Below, one piece after another: positions 1-9,756 of a DNA stretch of 64,000 nt (its first letter is position 1; each line of letters opens with the position of its first letter). Below the pieces are notes generated by a model. It saw only the letters and a program-made list of their open reading frames with translations, was not told the DNA's origin and made no database searches. This stretch comes from Fodinibacter sp963707895 (GTDB taxonomy: Bacteria > Actinomycetota > Actinomycetes > Actinomycetales > Dermatophilaceae). Made by a program: the position numbers and the translations under genes. The stretch spans positions 372,001 through 436,000 of the forward strand of contig CAVPRS010000002.1 of NCBI GenBank assembly GCA_963707895.1. The letters are read 5' to 3'.

Positions 1-588
1 CACCTCTTCGGCGTCGTCCTCCTCAACGACTGGTCGGCCCGCGACCTGCAGGCCTGGGAGTACGTGCCGCTCGGGCCCTTCCTCGGCAAGTCGTTCGCGA
101 CGTCGATCTCTCCGTGGGTGGTCACCACCGAGGCGCTGCGCGCCGCTCGCGTCCCGCTGCCCGGCCAGGACCCCGAGCCGCTCCCCTACCTGCGCGGTGG
201 GCCGGCGGACGACGGCGCGGGCACGGCCTACGGGCTCGACGTGCACGTGGAGGTCGACTGGAACGGCACGGTCGTCTCGCGCCCCGAGTTCCGCGACATG
301 TACTGGTCACCGGCCCAGATGGTGGCGCACATGACGGTCAACGGCGCGACCCTGCGCGATGGCGACCTGTTCGGGTCGGGCACCATCTCCGGTGCCGAGA
401 AGGGCACCCGCGGGTGCTTCCTCGAGCTGACCTGGAGCGGCACCGAGCCGCTCACCCTCGACGACGGGTCGCAGCGCACCTTCCTCGAGGACGGCGACAC
501 GATCACGCTCCGCGCGACCGCGCCCGGACCCGACGGCAGCGTCCTCGGCCTGGGTGAGTGCGTCGGGACGGTGCTGCCCGCGCGCTGA
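1..588 (+). CDS. fahA: Fumarylacetoacetase, C-terminal part (5' end outside window)
   Basis: Final step of tyrosine/homogentisate catabolism: hydrolysis of fumarylacetoacetate to fumarate and acetoacetate, in the cytosol. The frame is open from base 1, giving 195 residues with no start codon inside the window. The fragment opens in the family core NDWSARDLQAWEYVPLGPFL followed by GKSF. Its Asp10 and Lys30 have the same 20-residue spacing as the metal-binding Asp and catalytic Lys of mammalian FAH. A later GSGTISG segment matches the substrate-loop Thr. HPPD lies 3.4 kb downstream on the other strand, so the pathway genes are locally clustered. It converges with the RDD protein gene 45 nt further on. 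Only the length of the missing N-terminus is uncertain. Confidence 0.93.
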   Translation, partial: HLFGVVLLNDWSARDLQAWEYVPLGPFLGKSFATSISPWVVTTEALRAARVPLPGQDPEPLPYLRGGPADDGAGTAYGLDVHVEVDWNGTVVSRPEFRDMYWSPAQMVAHMTVNGATLRDGDLFGSGTISGAEKGTRGCFLELTWSGTEPLTLDDGSQRTFLEDGDTITLRATAPGPDGSVLGLGECVGTVLPAR

Positions 589-633
589 TCCACCGGCCCC
601 GAGCGCCCGAGCGCTGAGCGAGCCCGCGCGGCG

Positions 634-1476
634 TCAGGCCCGGGGGTGGCGCAGCACGACGACGGTGTCGGCGACCTTGTCGTGCAGGGCCTGCCGTTTC
701 GCGTCCCAGAGCAGCCACGCGGGGTCGAGCAGGCTGAGCCCCGACGCGAACAGCGACAGGAGGGGCACCAGGCTGAGCAGCGAGGTGCCGACGGTGATGA
801 CCTGGCGCTTCAGCGCCGTGACCACGCCGAGCGGGCCGGGTCCACCGACCCGGCGGACGACCGTGCCGAGCATCATCTTCCCGGGGGTGGCACCCCTGGT
901 GACGAGGAACATCGTCTCGTAGACGAGCGACACCGCGATGCCGATCAGGGTGATCGGGAGGATGACCTCGGCGAAGTCCGCCGCGAACGCCGTCTGGCTC
1001 GGCGGGGCGACACCGGTCTCGGCCGCCCGGAGGGTCTTGTCGAAGAAGTCCGACATGGTCGACATGGCCTGGCTCACGAACGGGAACGCGATGACCAGCG
1101 TGATCACGGCGACGATGAAGCCGTCGATGATCCGGCCCACCAGGCGCCGCCACCACTCGGCGAGCACGGCTCCGTCGGGCAGCACGTCGCGGCGGGGCGC
1201 CGTCCAGCCCTGGGTGTAGGGGTTGTACCCGGCGGGCGGCACGCCACCGCCCTGCCACTCGCCCGGGCCCTGCGAGCCCGGGTGACCGTGGCCGGCCGCG
1301 GTGCCGGGGATCACGCCGGGAGTCGCTCGCCCGATGACCGACGCGTCGGCGGTCGGTGAGCGCCGCGGGGTGGTGTTGGCCGTCCAGATCACGCCGTCGA
1401 AGTAGCGCAACAGGGTGGGGTCCTGCTGGTCCTCGTACCAGCCGGGGCCGGGCGGGGTCATCGGGGGCTGGGTCAT
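634..1476 (-). CDS. DUF2510 / RDD family membrane protein
   Basis: 280 residues. The N-terminus (about residues 9-38: PGPGWYEDQQDP, then an LRYFDG and W motif) is a DUF2510 module, common at the start of actinobacterial membrane proteins. A Pro/Gly-rich linker follows to about residue 105. The rest is an RDD domain with three predicted membrane segments, beginning RLVGRIIDGFI where Arg and Asp give the family its name. RDD proteins are integral membrane proteins with no settled biochemical role; some are proposed to be ion antiporters. The ATG start directly precedes the DUF2510 motif. It is a single gene, convergent with fahA and divergent from the DUF427 gene. Confidence 0.85.
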   Translation of the reverse strand: MTQPPMTPPGPGWYEDQQDPTLLRYFDGVIWTANTTPRRSPTADASVIGRATPGVIPGTAAGHGHPGSQGPGEWQGGGVPPAGYNPYTQGWTAPRRDVLPDGAVLAEWWRRLVGRIIDGFIVAVITLVIAFPFVSQAMSTMSDFFDKTLRAAETGVAPPSQTAFAADFAEVILPITLIGIAVSLVYETMFLVTRGATPGKMMLGTVVRRVGGPGPLGVVTALKRQVITVGTSLLSLVPLLSLFASGLSLLDPAWLLWDAKRQALHDKVADTVVVLRHPRA

Positions 1477-1559
1477 GGCGACAGGGTCTCACGTCGACCC
1501 GAGAGCCCCGTCGCGGCCACCCGGTTGACCCCGGCCCACCGCGGGCGCAGCATCGGTGG

Positions 1560-2395
1560 ATGGCGATCCGCATGGGCACCCACCTGATGAGCCTCACCGG
1601 CGAGCTGCGCTACGAGCCGGTGGCCCGGCGGGTCCGGGCCTCGCTGCACGGTGCGCCGGTGCTCGACACGACCGACGCCGCCGTCGTCTGGGAGCCGCGC
1701 CGGCTCGTGCCGATGTACGCCGCGCCGCCCGAAGACCTCGCCGCCACCCTCGTGCCCCGGCCCAGGGTCACGGTGCCCGACAGGCTCCCCCGGTGCTCGG
1801 CCCCCTTCACTTCGAGTGGCACCACGGCGCCGGGCAGTCCTACGACCTGGTCGTCGGTGACCACACCGTCGCGGCCGCGGGGTTCGCCCCTGACGACCCT
1901 GACCTCGGCGGCCGGGTGGTCGTCGAGTGGGCCCCCTTCGACTGGATGGAGGAGGCGCTGCCCGTCGTGGGCCACCCGCACGACCCGTTCAAGCGGATCG
2001 ACCTCCTGCCCAGCGAGCGGCACGTGGTCGTGCGCCTCGGCGGGGTGGTGCTCGCCGACACGCACCGGGCGGTCGCCCTGTGCGAGACGTTCCTCCCGAC
2101 CCGTTGGTACGTCCCCCACGACGACGTCGTCACCGACCTGTTCGTCGGCAGCACCACCACGTCGACGTGCGCCTACAAGGGCCACGCGGCCTATGTCTCG
2201 CTCGGCCCGGACGCGGTGCCCGGCATCGGCGCCGAGGGTCACGACATCGGCTGGACCTACCCGCACCCGCTGCACGAGGTGGATGCCGTCAAGGGCATGT
2301 TCTGCTTCTGGTCCGAGCGCACCGACCTCGAGCTCGACGGCGAGGCCGTGCCCCGGCCGGTCACCCCGTGGTCGTCCCGCCCCGAGCTGGCCTGA
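1560..2395 (+). CDS. DUF427 domain protein, one frameshift
   Basis: The product begins MAIRMGTHLMSL at 1560 and stays in that frame to about 1786. The homologous sequence then continues in another frame to the stop at 2395. Adding one C to the five-C run at 1787-1791 joins both parts into a 278-residue protein running through PPVLGPLHFEWHHGAGQ. The second half has the usual DUF427 blocks: RWYVPHDDV, a CAYKGHAAY core and WTYPHPLHEVDAVKGMFCF, ending in ELDGE. The function of DUF427 is not established; it is a small beta-rich cytosolic domain. Its 3' end overlaps the oppositely oriented flavin-dependent oxidoreductase gene by 35 nt. ATG 1572 is an alternative start. Confidence 0.8.
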
Positions 2396-3269
2396 GCGGG
2401 TCGGGGCCGAGCACGGCGGCCACGGCAGCCTCGACGACGCCGGGGTCGCCCGAGAACGCGCTGCCCGGTCCTCCGGTCGGCCAGTAGAAGGCGACCTCGT
2501 CGATGCCCGCGGCCTCGGCTCGCTCGACGTCGTCGACGAAGGACTCCACGCTCTCGAACGGCCGGTACCCCGCGTAACCGATGAGCACGCACCGGCTGAC
2601 GGCGTGGCGGTCGCGCCCCAACCGGTCGCAAGCCGCATCGAGCACCCGCCCCTGGTCCTGCACACCCGCCCAGAAGGTCGCCCGATCGGCGCCGGCCACT
2701 CCGTACGTGGTCCAGCCGTCGGCATGGCGCGCGGCCACGTCGATCCCCCGGGCACCGTGGGCCGCGACGACCAGCCGCGGCCGGCCCGAGCCGGGTGCGA
2801 GTGGCGCGGGCAGGACGCCGTCGAAGCCCAGGTGCTCTCCGCGGTACCCGGTCTCGCCGTCCCACAGCGCCCGCACGGCGGGCACCACCTCACGGAAGCG
2901 CCGGCCCAGCTGCGCCGCCGTGGGTCTCGTGCCCGTGTCGGCTTCGGCGTCGTCGGCCGTGCCGGCACCGAGGCCGAGCACGAAGCGGCCGCCGCTGAGG
3001 TCCTGCAGGGTCGCCGACACCCGCGCCAGCCACGCGGGCGACCGCACCGCGGCGGACGCGACGAGCGTGCCGAGCCCGATGGTGGATGTGGCTCCGGCGG
3101 CTGCCGCGAGGGTGGTGTACCCGTCGGCCCACCAGGTGCCGGCGACGGTGCGGTGGGTCACGTGGTCCGCGGTGTAGGCGGTCGAGACGCCCAGCTCCTC
3201 GGCTCGCGTCCAGTGGTGAACCCCGGTGGCCCAGGGGTCCGACTGCAGGATGAGCGTGCCGAGCCGCAT
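2361..3269 (-). CDS. LLM-class flavin/F420-dependent oxidoreductase
   Basis: 302 residues, beginning MRLGTLILQSD with the typical luciferase-like first strand. Seen in order are TAYTADHVTH, IGLGTLVASAAVRSPA and GGRFVLGLGAG, which form the TIM-barrel strands and phosphate-binding turns of the F420- or FMN-dependent monooxygenase/reductase group. In actinobacteria most members use coenzyme F420, so that is the likelier cofactor, but the sequence does not settle it. The substrate is unknown. The gene starts just downstream of the hydrolase stop and overlaps the end of the convergent DUF427 gene. It could be the last gene of an HPPD-hydrolase-oxidoreductase unit, since all three share a strand and short gaps. 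Confidence 0.85.
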   Translation of the reverse strand: MRLGTLILQSDPWATGVHHWTRAEELGVSTAYTADHVTHRTVAGTWWADGYTTLAAAAGATSTIGLGTLVASAAVRSPAWLARVSATLQDLSGGRFVLGLGAGTADDAEADTGTRPTAAQLGRRFREVVPAVRALWDGETGYRGEHLGFDGVLPAPLAPGSGRPRLVVAAHGARGIDVAARHADGWTTYGVAGADRATFWAGVQDQGRVLDAACDRLGRDRHAVSRCVLIGYAGYRPFESVESFVDDVERAEAAGIDEVAFYWPTGGPGSAFSGDPGVVEAAVAAVLGPDPLRPARGGTTTG

Positions 3270-3317
3270 CCGCTCAGGATGGCAGGGGCGCCCGACCCAG
3301 GGAAGGGGCGTGGCGGC

Positions 3318-3990
3318 TCAGCGCGCGAGGAGGCGTCCCGCAAGGTCGAGCAGCTCGGCGGCCACGGCATCCGGGTCGACGAGGTGGTGCAGGTGCAGGG
3401 CGCCGTCGAGCACCGTCGTGGGCCAGCCGAGCCGCCGCGCGAGGGCGGTCTCCTCGGCGTAGGTGCTGCCCGAGCGCGAGGTAGGCCTGGGGGTGGTCCT
3501 GCCAGCCCTCCGGGGCGCCGAGCCGGGAGCGGAAGTAGGCCAACGGCATCCGCTGCTCGTCGGCGCGGATGTCGGCGAGCACCTGCGCGTCGGGGACCAC
3601 CGTCGCGATGTCGTCGTCGGGCCACCAGCGGGTCCACGGGGGCAGCAGCCCGTCGTCGTCGGCCATCCCGGCGAGGTGGTCGAGCAGGCCCTCCGGGGCC
3701 AGGGTCGCGTCGCCGTGCTCGGGTGGCAGGGCGGCGTCGACGTGGACGACGGGGACGTCACCGGCGGCGGCCACGGCGTAGCGGCCGGCGTTGCTGTGGG
3801 CGAGCACGAGGTCGGCGCCGTGCGCCGTCACGGCCGCCCGGAACGCGGCCGCGACGGGCTCCGGCGCTGCCGGGGCCTCCGGCACGGCAGCGACGGCGAC
3901 GCCCCACCCGCGGCGCCGGAGGGCGTCGACGAGCGGGGCGTAGGCGCGAGCCGGCAGCAGCGGGCTCGGGAGGAGGACGGCGGAGCTCAC
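3318..3990 (-). CDS. Alpha/beta-hydrolase fold protein, one frameshift
   Basis: GTG start at 3990, 13 nt after the HPPD stop, so probably translated from the HPPD message. The first 170 residues contain a hydrolase-like strand-turn-helix, LVLAHSNAGRYAVAAA, where Ser in HSNAG sits at the nucleophile elbow. The frame then changes within 3462-3471: removing one base (a G or C in the GCAGCACC context) joins YLALGQH to YAEETALARRLGWPTT and the C-terminus ELLDLAGRLLAR. The corrected length is 223 residues. A His near the end (ALHLHHLVD) could complete a triad. The substrate is unknown. Neighbouring tyrosine-pathway genes hint at an aromatic or acyl substrate, but that is only context. Confidence 0.7.
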
Positions 3991-4003
3991 CGGCCCATCG
4001 TGC

Positions 4004-5243
4004 TCACAGGTTGCCGCGGAGGTCCTGCTCGCGCTCGATGGACTCGAAGAGCGCCTTGAAGTTGCCCTTGCCGAAGCCGAGCGAGCCGTGCCGCTCGATG
4101 ATCTCGAAGAACACCGTGGGGCGGTCGCCGAGCGGCTTGGTGAAGATCTGCAGCAGGTAGCCGTCCTCGTCGCGGTCGACGAGGATCTTGCGCGACTTGA
4201 GCTCCTCGACCGGCACGCGCACCTCGCCGATGCGCGCCCGCAGCTCGGGGTCGTCGTAGTAGGCGTCGGGGGTGTCGAGGAACTCCACACCCTCCTTGCG
4301 CAGCTCGTCGACGGTGCGCAGGATGTCGTTCGTCGCGAGGGCGAGGTGCTGCGCACCGGGGCCGGCGTAGAACTCGAGGTACTCGTCGATCTGGCTCTTG
4401 CGGGCCGCGATGGCCGGCTCGTTGAGGGGGAACTTCACGCGGTGGTTGCCGTTGGCGACGACCTTGCTCATCAGCGCGGAGTAGTCGGTGGCGATGTCGT
4501 CACCGATGAACTCGGCCATGTTCACGAAGCCCATGACCTTGTTGTAGAAGCCGACCCACTCGTCCATCTTGCCGAGCTCGACGTTGCCGACGACGTGGTC
4601 GAGGGCCTGGAAGAGCCGCTTGGGGGCACCGTCGCGCTTGACGTAGGTCGAGGCGGCGGTCTCGTAGCCCGGGAGGTAGGGGCCGGCGTAGGTGACGCCG
4701 TCGACCTCGCGCTGCACCAGGGTGTGACGGGTCTCGCCGTAGGTGGCGATGGCGGCGATGCGCACCTTGCCGTGCTCGTCGCCGACCGTCTCGGGCTCCT
4801 GGAGCACGGTGGCGCCCGGCGCGCCGGGCCTGCTCGATGCAGCGGTCGACGTCGGGGACCTCGAGCGAGATGTCGACGACGCCGTCGCCGTGCTTCGCGT
4901 GGTGGGCGATGAGCGGGCTGTCGGGGCTGACCGCGCCCTTGAGCACGAACCGGATCGAGCCGGACTTCAGCACGAACGCCTTGTGGTCGCGGGTGCCGTT
5001 CTCGGGCCCGGCGTAGGCGACGAGCTCCATGCCCCAGGCGCTCTGGTAGTAGTGCGCGGCCTGGGTGGCGTTGCCGACGACGAGGACGAGGGCGTCCCAG
5101 CCGGTGACCGGGAAGGGGTCCTGGTTCTCGTCGTACTCGACGAGGCCGACGAGCTGCTTGAGCTGCTGCAGGTCCAGGCCCGCCTGGCGCTCCTGCTCGG
5201 TGAGGTCGAGGTGGCTGGCCGGCGTCGTGGTCGTGTCAGTCAT
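4004..5243 (-). CDS. hppD: 4-hydroxyphenylpyruvate dioxygenase, one frameshift
   Basis: Non-haem Fe(II) enzyme that converts 4-hydroxyphenylpyruvate to homogentisate, two steps before the fumarylacetoacetase encoded at the window start. The start is ATG 5243 (MTDTTTTPASHLDL). The two vicinal-oxygen-chelate halves are in different frames. Removing one G from the GGG corresponding to C4815-4817 restores QARRAGATVLQEPE and a 412-residue protein of normal family length. The iron ligands are visible: His in FQALDHVVGNV, His in GAQHLALATNDI, and Glu in VFFEIIERHG. The C-terminus KGNFKALFESIEREQ is also diagnostic. It is divergent from an Lrp/AsnC gene, the usual regulator position in actinobacteria. 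Confidence 0.93.
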
Positions 5244-5274
5244 CCGGCCACTGTGCGGGATCCGAGCACGGTGT

Positions 5275-5285
5275 GCAACAGTTGC
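5275..5285. promoter_or_regulatory. Palindrome between hppD and lrp, possible regulator site
   Basis: GCAAC-A-GTTGC is a perfect inverted repeat in the 107-nt divergent intergenic space. A second, looser palindrome (CACGG-TGTTGC-CCGTG) lies about 30 nt to the right. Lrp/AsnC proteins bind such short dyads, and the adjacent regulator is the natural candidate. No clear -10/-35 pair could be assigned. Confidence 0.35.
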
Positions 5286-5350
5286 CCGCACGGCTGGTCA
5301 GGCTGCGCACGGTGTTGCCCGTGAGGGGGTACGACCCGGACAATGTGACC

Positions 5351-5866
5351 ATGGCACGCCAGACCGGGGTGGACCCCCTCGACGCCCGACTGATCGCCCT
5401 GTTCACCGACGACCCGCACGTGGGGGTGCTGGGGGCGTCGCGGTCGCTCGGCATCGCCCGCGGCACCGTGCAGGCCCGGCTCGACCGGCTCCAGGAGCGG
5501 GGGGTGGTCAAGAGCTTCGCGCCGCAGGTCGACCCCGGGGCGCTGGGCTACCCGGTCACCGCCTTCTGCACCCTGGAGATCCGCCAGCGCCAGGGCCACG
5601 CCCCGGTGGTGGCGCACCTGTCGGCCATCCCGGAGGTGCTCGAGATCCACTCGATCACCGGCGTCGGCGACCTCGTCGTGCGCATCGTGGCCCGCGACAA
5701 CGCCGACCTCGGGCGGGTCATCGACGAGATCATCGACGACACCCACGTGCTGCGTGCCAACACGGCGATCTGCCTGGTCACCCACCTCGACCACCGCACG
5801 AGCCCGCTCGTCGAGGCGGCGGCCACCCGCGGATCCGCGGAGGCCGAGGCCGACGGTCGAGAGTAG
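5351..5866 (+). CDS. Lrp/AsnC family transcriptional regulator
   Basis: 171 residues starting at ATG 5351 (MARQTGVDPLDARLIALF). An upstream in-frame start at 5273 would add a non-conserved Arg/Leu-rich leader and overlap the hppD promoter region, so it was not chosen. The N-terminal winged helix-turn-helix includes GVLGASRSLGIARGTVQARL and RLQERGVVKSF. The C-terminal RAM ligand-binding domain includes VLEIHSITGVGDLVVRIVA. Lrp/AsnC proteins sense amino acids or related metabolites as octamers. Placement head-to-head with hppD strongly suggests control of tyrosine catabolism. The stop codon lies inside the left arm of the terminator hairpin. Confidence 0.9.
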   Translation: MARQTGVDPLDARLIALFTDDPHVGVLGASRSLGIARGTVQARLDRLQERGVVKSFAPQVDPGALGYPVTAFCTLEIRQRQGHAPVVAHLSAIPEVLEIHSITGVGDLVVRIVARDNADLGRVIDEIIDDTHVLRANTAICLVTHLDHRTSPLVEAAATRGSAEAEADGRE

Positions 5867-5917
5867 AGAACACGCCGTGCGGCTCGAGGCCGGCACGGCG
5901 TGTTCTCCACTCTCGAC
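5856..5917. terminator. Bidirectional hairpin terminator
   Basis: Arms 5856-5880 and 5893-5917 are 25 nt each and complementary at all but one position, which can form a G-U pair. They are separated by a 12-nt loop. It sits between the convergent lrp (stop 5866) and nucleotidase (stop 5936) genes and can serve both. There is no strong T tract, as is common in high-GC actinobacteria. Confidence 0.85.
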
Positions 5918-5935
5918 GGATGACGCCGCCCCGGG

Positions 5936-7778
5936 TCAGCCGGTGATCGTGACCGGCGTCCCCGCGCTGGTCAGCCGCCAGTCGACCGAGAAGAACGCCG
6001 GCGGGTCGACGACCTTGTTGGTGGTGACCCAGTCGATCAGCAGCTGGCGGATCTCGACCGTGCGGTTGTAGACCACCGGTGCGGCCTTGACGTGCGGGAA
6101 GTTGCCGCCGCCGCTCTGCCGGTAGTTGTTGATGGCGACCACGAAGGTCGCGGAGGGGTCGATGGGCGCACCGGCGTAGGAGAGGTTCGTGATGCGTGCA
6201 CCGGCCGCCACCGAGATGTCGATGTCGTAGGTCAGGTCGGCGTCGAGGCCGCCCATGATGTCGTAGTTGTAGTCGGGGGTGCCGTTCGGCGCCGTCGGCG
6301 TCACCGCGTTGGTCACGGCGGAGGCCGGGAACGGCCCGGTGCCGCTGACCTGCTTGAAGTAGGCCGCCGACGTCTCGAGGTAGTCCTTGACCTGCGCGCC
6401 GGTCAGCGTGATGCCGAGCAGCGTGTTGTCGTAGATGTACAGACCCGCCACGTCGCGCACGGTCACGTCGCCCGCCGGGATGGCGGCGTCCTTGTTGAAC
6501 GGCGCGGCGATCGACAGCACCGGCAGGCCCTCCTGCGGGGTGCCCGCCAGAGCGGCCTTCACCGTCTGCGCCTGGACCAGGTTGATGAAGTCCATCGCCG
6601 CGGTGTCCTGGTAGCGCGAGGTCGAGGCGGACATCGCCTCGGTGCAGGTGCCGATGACGCTGTTGACGTAGGTGAGCACCTTCTCGTGCGCCGGGCGCAC
6701 CAGGGCCGCGATCTCGGGGTCCTCGGGCACCGTGTTGGCGTTGAGCAGCGTCGACGCCGAGCGCTTGACCCGCCAGCCGCGGCCGGCGCGGACCAGGTCC
6801 AGGTCCATCACCGTGACGCGCATGCCCCAGTAGAGCGGCTCGCTGAGCAGCACCTCCCGGCCGGTGACGGTGTTGGTCACCCTGAGCTCGGGCACCTCGA
6901 CGTGCGCGTGGCCGACGAGGATCGCGTCGATGTCGGGCACCTGCTCCGCGAGGAGCCGGCTCGCGTTCTCCGGGTAGGGCAGGGCGTCGCCGTAGCTCGA
7001 CGACGTGGTGGCGCCGGAGTGGCACGACGACGATGACGATGTCGGCGCCTGCGGCCTTCATCCGGGGCACCATGACCTTCGCCTGCTCGACGATGCCGGG
7101 GAAGCGCACCTTGCCCTCGACGTTCGCGGCGTCCCAGATCGCCACACCCGGTGTGACCAGGCCGAGGATGCCGACCGTGACCGGCCCCCCGGGCAGGTCG
7201 ATGGACTTCATGACGTAGGGCGTGAAGATCGGCTCGCCCGTGTTCCAGTCGACCGAGTTCGCCGAGAGCAACGGGTGGTCGCACTGGTCCTCGAAGGCGC
7301 GCAGCGTGTCCAGGCCGTAGTTGTACTCGTGGTTGCCGAGCGCGGCCGCGTCGTAGCCCAGCGCGTTCATCGCGGTGGCCATCGGGTGCTTGGCGCCCTG
7401 CGTGATCGGCTCGATCTTGGCGAAGTAGTAGGCCAGCGGGGTGCCCTGGATGGTGTCCCCGGCGTCGAGCGTGATGCAGCGGTCGTCGCCGCGCTCGGCT
7501 CGCACCGCCTTGATCAGCGTGGCGGCCTTGGCGACGCCGATGTTGTTGGCCTTGCTGTCGGTGTAGGTCGCGTTGCGGAAGTAGTCCCAGTTGTAGACGT
7601 TGCCGTGCAGGTCGGTGGTGCCGAGCACGGTGATCCGGAACGGCTTGCCGCCGTTCCCGGGTGAGGAGCCGGCGGGTGCGGCCTGGGCGTCGGTGGCGGC
7701 GAAGAGCCCTGCGCCGCCGACCACGGCCATGGTGAGCAGCTGTCGGCGGGAGGCGTCGGTGATGTCTGTAGGAGTCAC
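5936..7778 (-). CDS. Tat-exported CpdB-like 2',3'-cyclic phosphodiesterase / 3'-nucleotidase, one frameshift
   Basis: GTG start at 7778. The leader TDITDASRRQLLTMAVVGGA carries a twin-arginine motif and ends near ATDAQA-AP, so export by Tat is likely. The metallophosphatase domain shows TTDLHGNVYNWDY, LDAGDTIQGT, LGNHEYNYGLD and GHAHV. The C-terminal 5_nucleotid_C domain shows GTPDYNYDIMGGLDADLTYD and AINNYRQSGGGNFP. Both ends resemble CpdB more than UshA. The frame breaks at about 7021-7030; dropping one base joins DIVIVV to CHSGATTSSSYGD, giving 613 residues. Likely role: extracytoplasmic scavenging of nucleotides. Its 3' end meets a shared terminator. Confidence 0.88.
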
Positions 7779-7864
7779 GATCGGGGACCCTAGCCCGGCA
7801 TCACGCCCGGCGCGCGTCGAGAGACCGACGAATCGGTGAACGTCGGGTCGGTGCCGCGTCGCGG

Positions 7865-9639
7865 TCAGCGGCGGCCGACGAACCAGCGCCGGATCCGGGC
7901 CACCCGCTCGAGCACCTGCTCGCTCGTGGCGGCCGCGAGCTCGGGCCCGCCGCACGCGCGGCGCAGGTCGAGGTGGATGCTCGCGTGCGCCGCGCCGGTC
8001 TTCGACGAGTACGCCGCGACGAGCTTGTTGAGCTCCTTGCGCTGCGCGGCGAGGGCGCGGTGCGCAGACACCGGCGAGGGCCCGGATGTGGTCGCCGCCG
8101 CTCCGCGCACGCCCGCCGCCCTGGTCTGCTTCGCCTGCCGCTCGTGGAGCAGGGTGGCCACCTGCTCGGGCTCGAGCAGGCCCGGCAGGCCGAGGTAGTC
8201 CTGCTCCTCGTCGGACCCCACGGCGGCGTGCAGGCCGAACTGCTGGGCGTCGAAGAGCACGTGGTCGAAGTGCGCGTCCGACTCCAGTGCCTCGAAGCCG
8301 GTCTCCTCCGCGCCGAGTGCCGTCTCGGTGCGGTTGGCCGCGGCCAGCAGGCCCTCCTCCTCGGCCCACAGCGAGGCCTCGGCCTCGTCGGAGGACGGTC
8401 GGTTGAGCGCGTGGTCGCGCTCCTCCTCCATCGTGGCGGCGTGGCTGAGGATCACCGGCACCGACGGCAGGAACACCGACGCGGTCTCGCCCCGCCGCCG
8501 GGCCCGCACGAACCGGCCGACCGCCTGGGCGAAGAACAGCGGGGTCGAGGTCGACGTCGCGTAGACGCCGACGCACAGCCGCGGCACGTCGACGCCCTCC
8601 GACACCATCCGCACGGCGACCATCCACCGCGAGGTGCCCGACGCGAACGACTCGATGCCGGCACGTCGCCCCGGCGTCGTCGGACAGCACGACCGTGGGG
8701 TCCTCACCGGTGATGCCGCGCAGGATGCGGGCGTAGGCCCGCGCCGAGGTCTGGTTCGAGGCGATGACCAGCCCACCGGCATCCGGCACGTGGCGGCGCA
8801 CCTCGCTCAGCCGCTTGTCGGCGGCGGCGAGCACCGAGGGCACCCACTCCCCCTTCGGGTCGAGCGCGGTGCGCCAGGCCTGGGCGGTCATGGTCCTTGG
8901 TGAGCGGCTCGCCGAGCCGGGCGGCCACCTCGTCACCGGCCTTGGTGCGCCACCGCATCGCGCCGCCGTAGGCGAGGAAGAGCACCGGGCGCACGACGCC
9001 GTCGCGCAGCGCCGCGGCGTACCCGTAGCTGAAGTCCGAGGCCGAGCGCAGGACGCCGTCCGCGCCCATCTCGTAGCGCACGAAGGGGATCGGGTTGGTG
9101 TCGGAGCGGAACGGCGTGCCGGTGAGCGAGAGCCGCCGGGTCGCGCCCTCGAACGCCTCGCGGATGCCGTCGCCCCACGACCGCGCGTCACCGCCGTGGT
9201 GGATCTCGTCGAGGATGACGAGGGTGGGCACCTCGTCGGTGCGGCGTCGGTGCAGCTGCGGCTTCGAGGCGACCTGCGCGTAGGTCAGGGCGACGCCGTC
9301 GTACTCGTGCGACTGCAGGGCGCTGGAGTTGGAGAACGCGGGTTGAGCTGGATGCCCGACCCGACCGGCCGCGTCGGCCCACTGGGTCTTGAGGTGCTCG
9401 GTGGGAGCCACGACGGTGACCGCGCGGACCACACCCCGGTCGAGCAGCTCGGTGGCGATCCGCAGGGCGTAGGTGGTCTTGCCGGCGCCCGGTGTGGCCA
9501 CCGCGAGGAAGTCGCGCCGCTCGCTGCCCAGGTAGGCCTCCAGGGCCACCTCCTGCCACGCGCGCAGCTTCGCGGCGGTACCCCACGCCGCCCGCTCGGG
9601 GAAGGCGGGTGACAGGTGTCCGGCGGCAGAGGTACTCAT
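7865..9639 (-). CDS. SF2 DEAD/DEAH-type helicase, two frameshifts
   Basis: Start ATG 9639 (MSTSAAGHLSP). Motif I is VATPGAGKTTYA, motif II VILDEIHHGGD, motif III LTGTPFRSD and motif VI QAVGRFVRARR, in the SSL2/type-III-restriction-like SF2 group. Two single-base insertions split the gene. The first is at G8892-G8893 (restores LTKDMTAQAWRTALDPKGE). The second is in C8669-C8672 (restores LSDDAGRRAGIESFASG). The corrected length is 590 residues. A C-terminal domain of about 200 residues rich in Glu/Ala follows the helicase core and ends RVARIRRWFVGRR. The exact nucleic-acid role is unknown; no nuclease or methylase partner is adjacent, so a restriction role is not supported. Confidence 0.85.
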
Positions 9640-9682
9640 GGGCGAGGGGCAACCATAACCGCCACCGGCGGGGTGACACACC

Positions 9683-9712
9683 GAGGTCCCCGCCTGTCGT
9701 GGCGGGGACCTC
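9683..9712 (-). terminator. Hairpin terminator after the M43 protease gene
   Basis: GAGGTCCCCGCC and GGCGGGGACCTC are perfect 12-bp arms around a 6-nt loop. Flanking ACAC/GTGT bases extend the stem with one bulge. It lies 45 nt past the protease stop and before the helicase start, both on the minus strand. Confidence 0.8.
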
Positions 9713-9756
9713 GGGTGTGCTATGCGCGACTCACTTGGGTTGCCGCACAGGCGATC

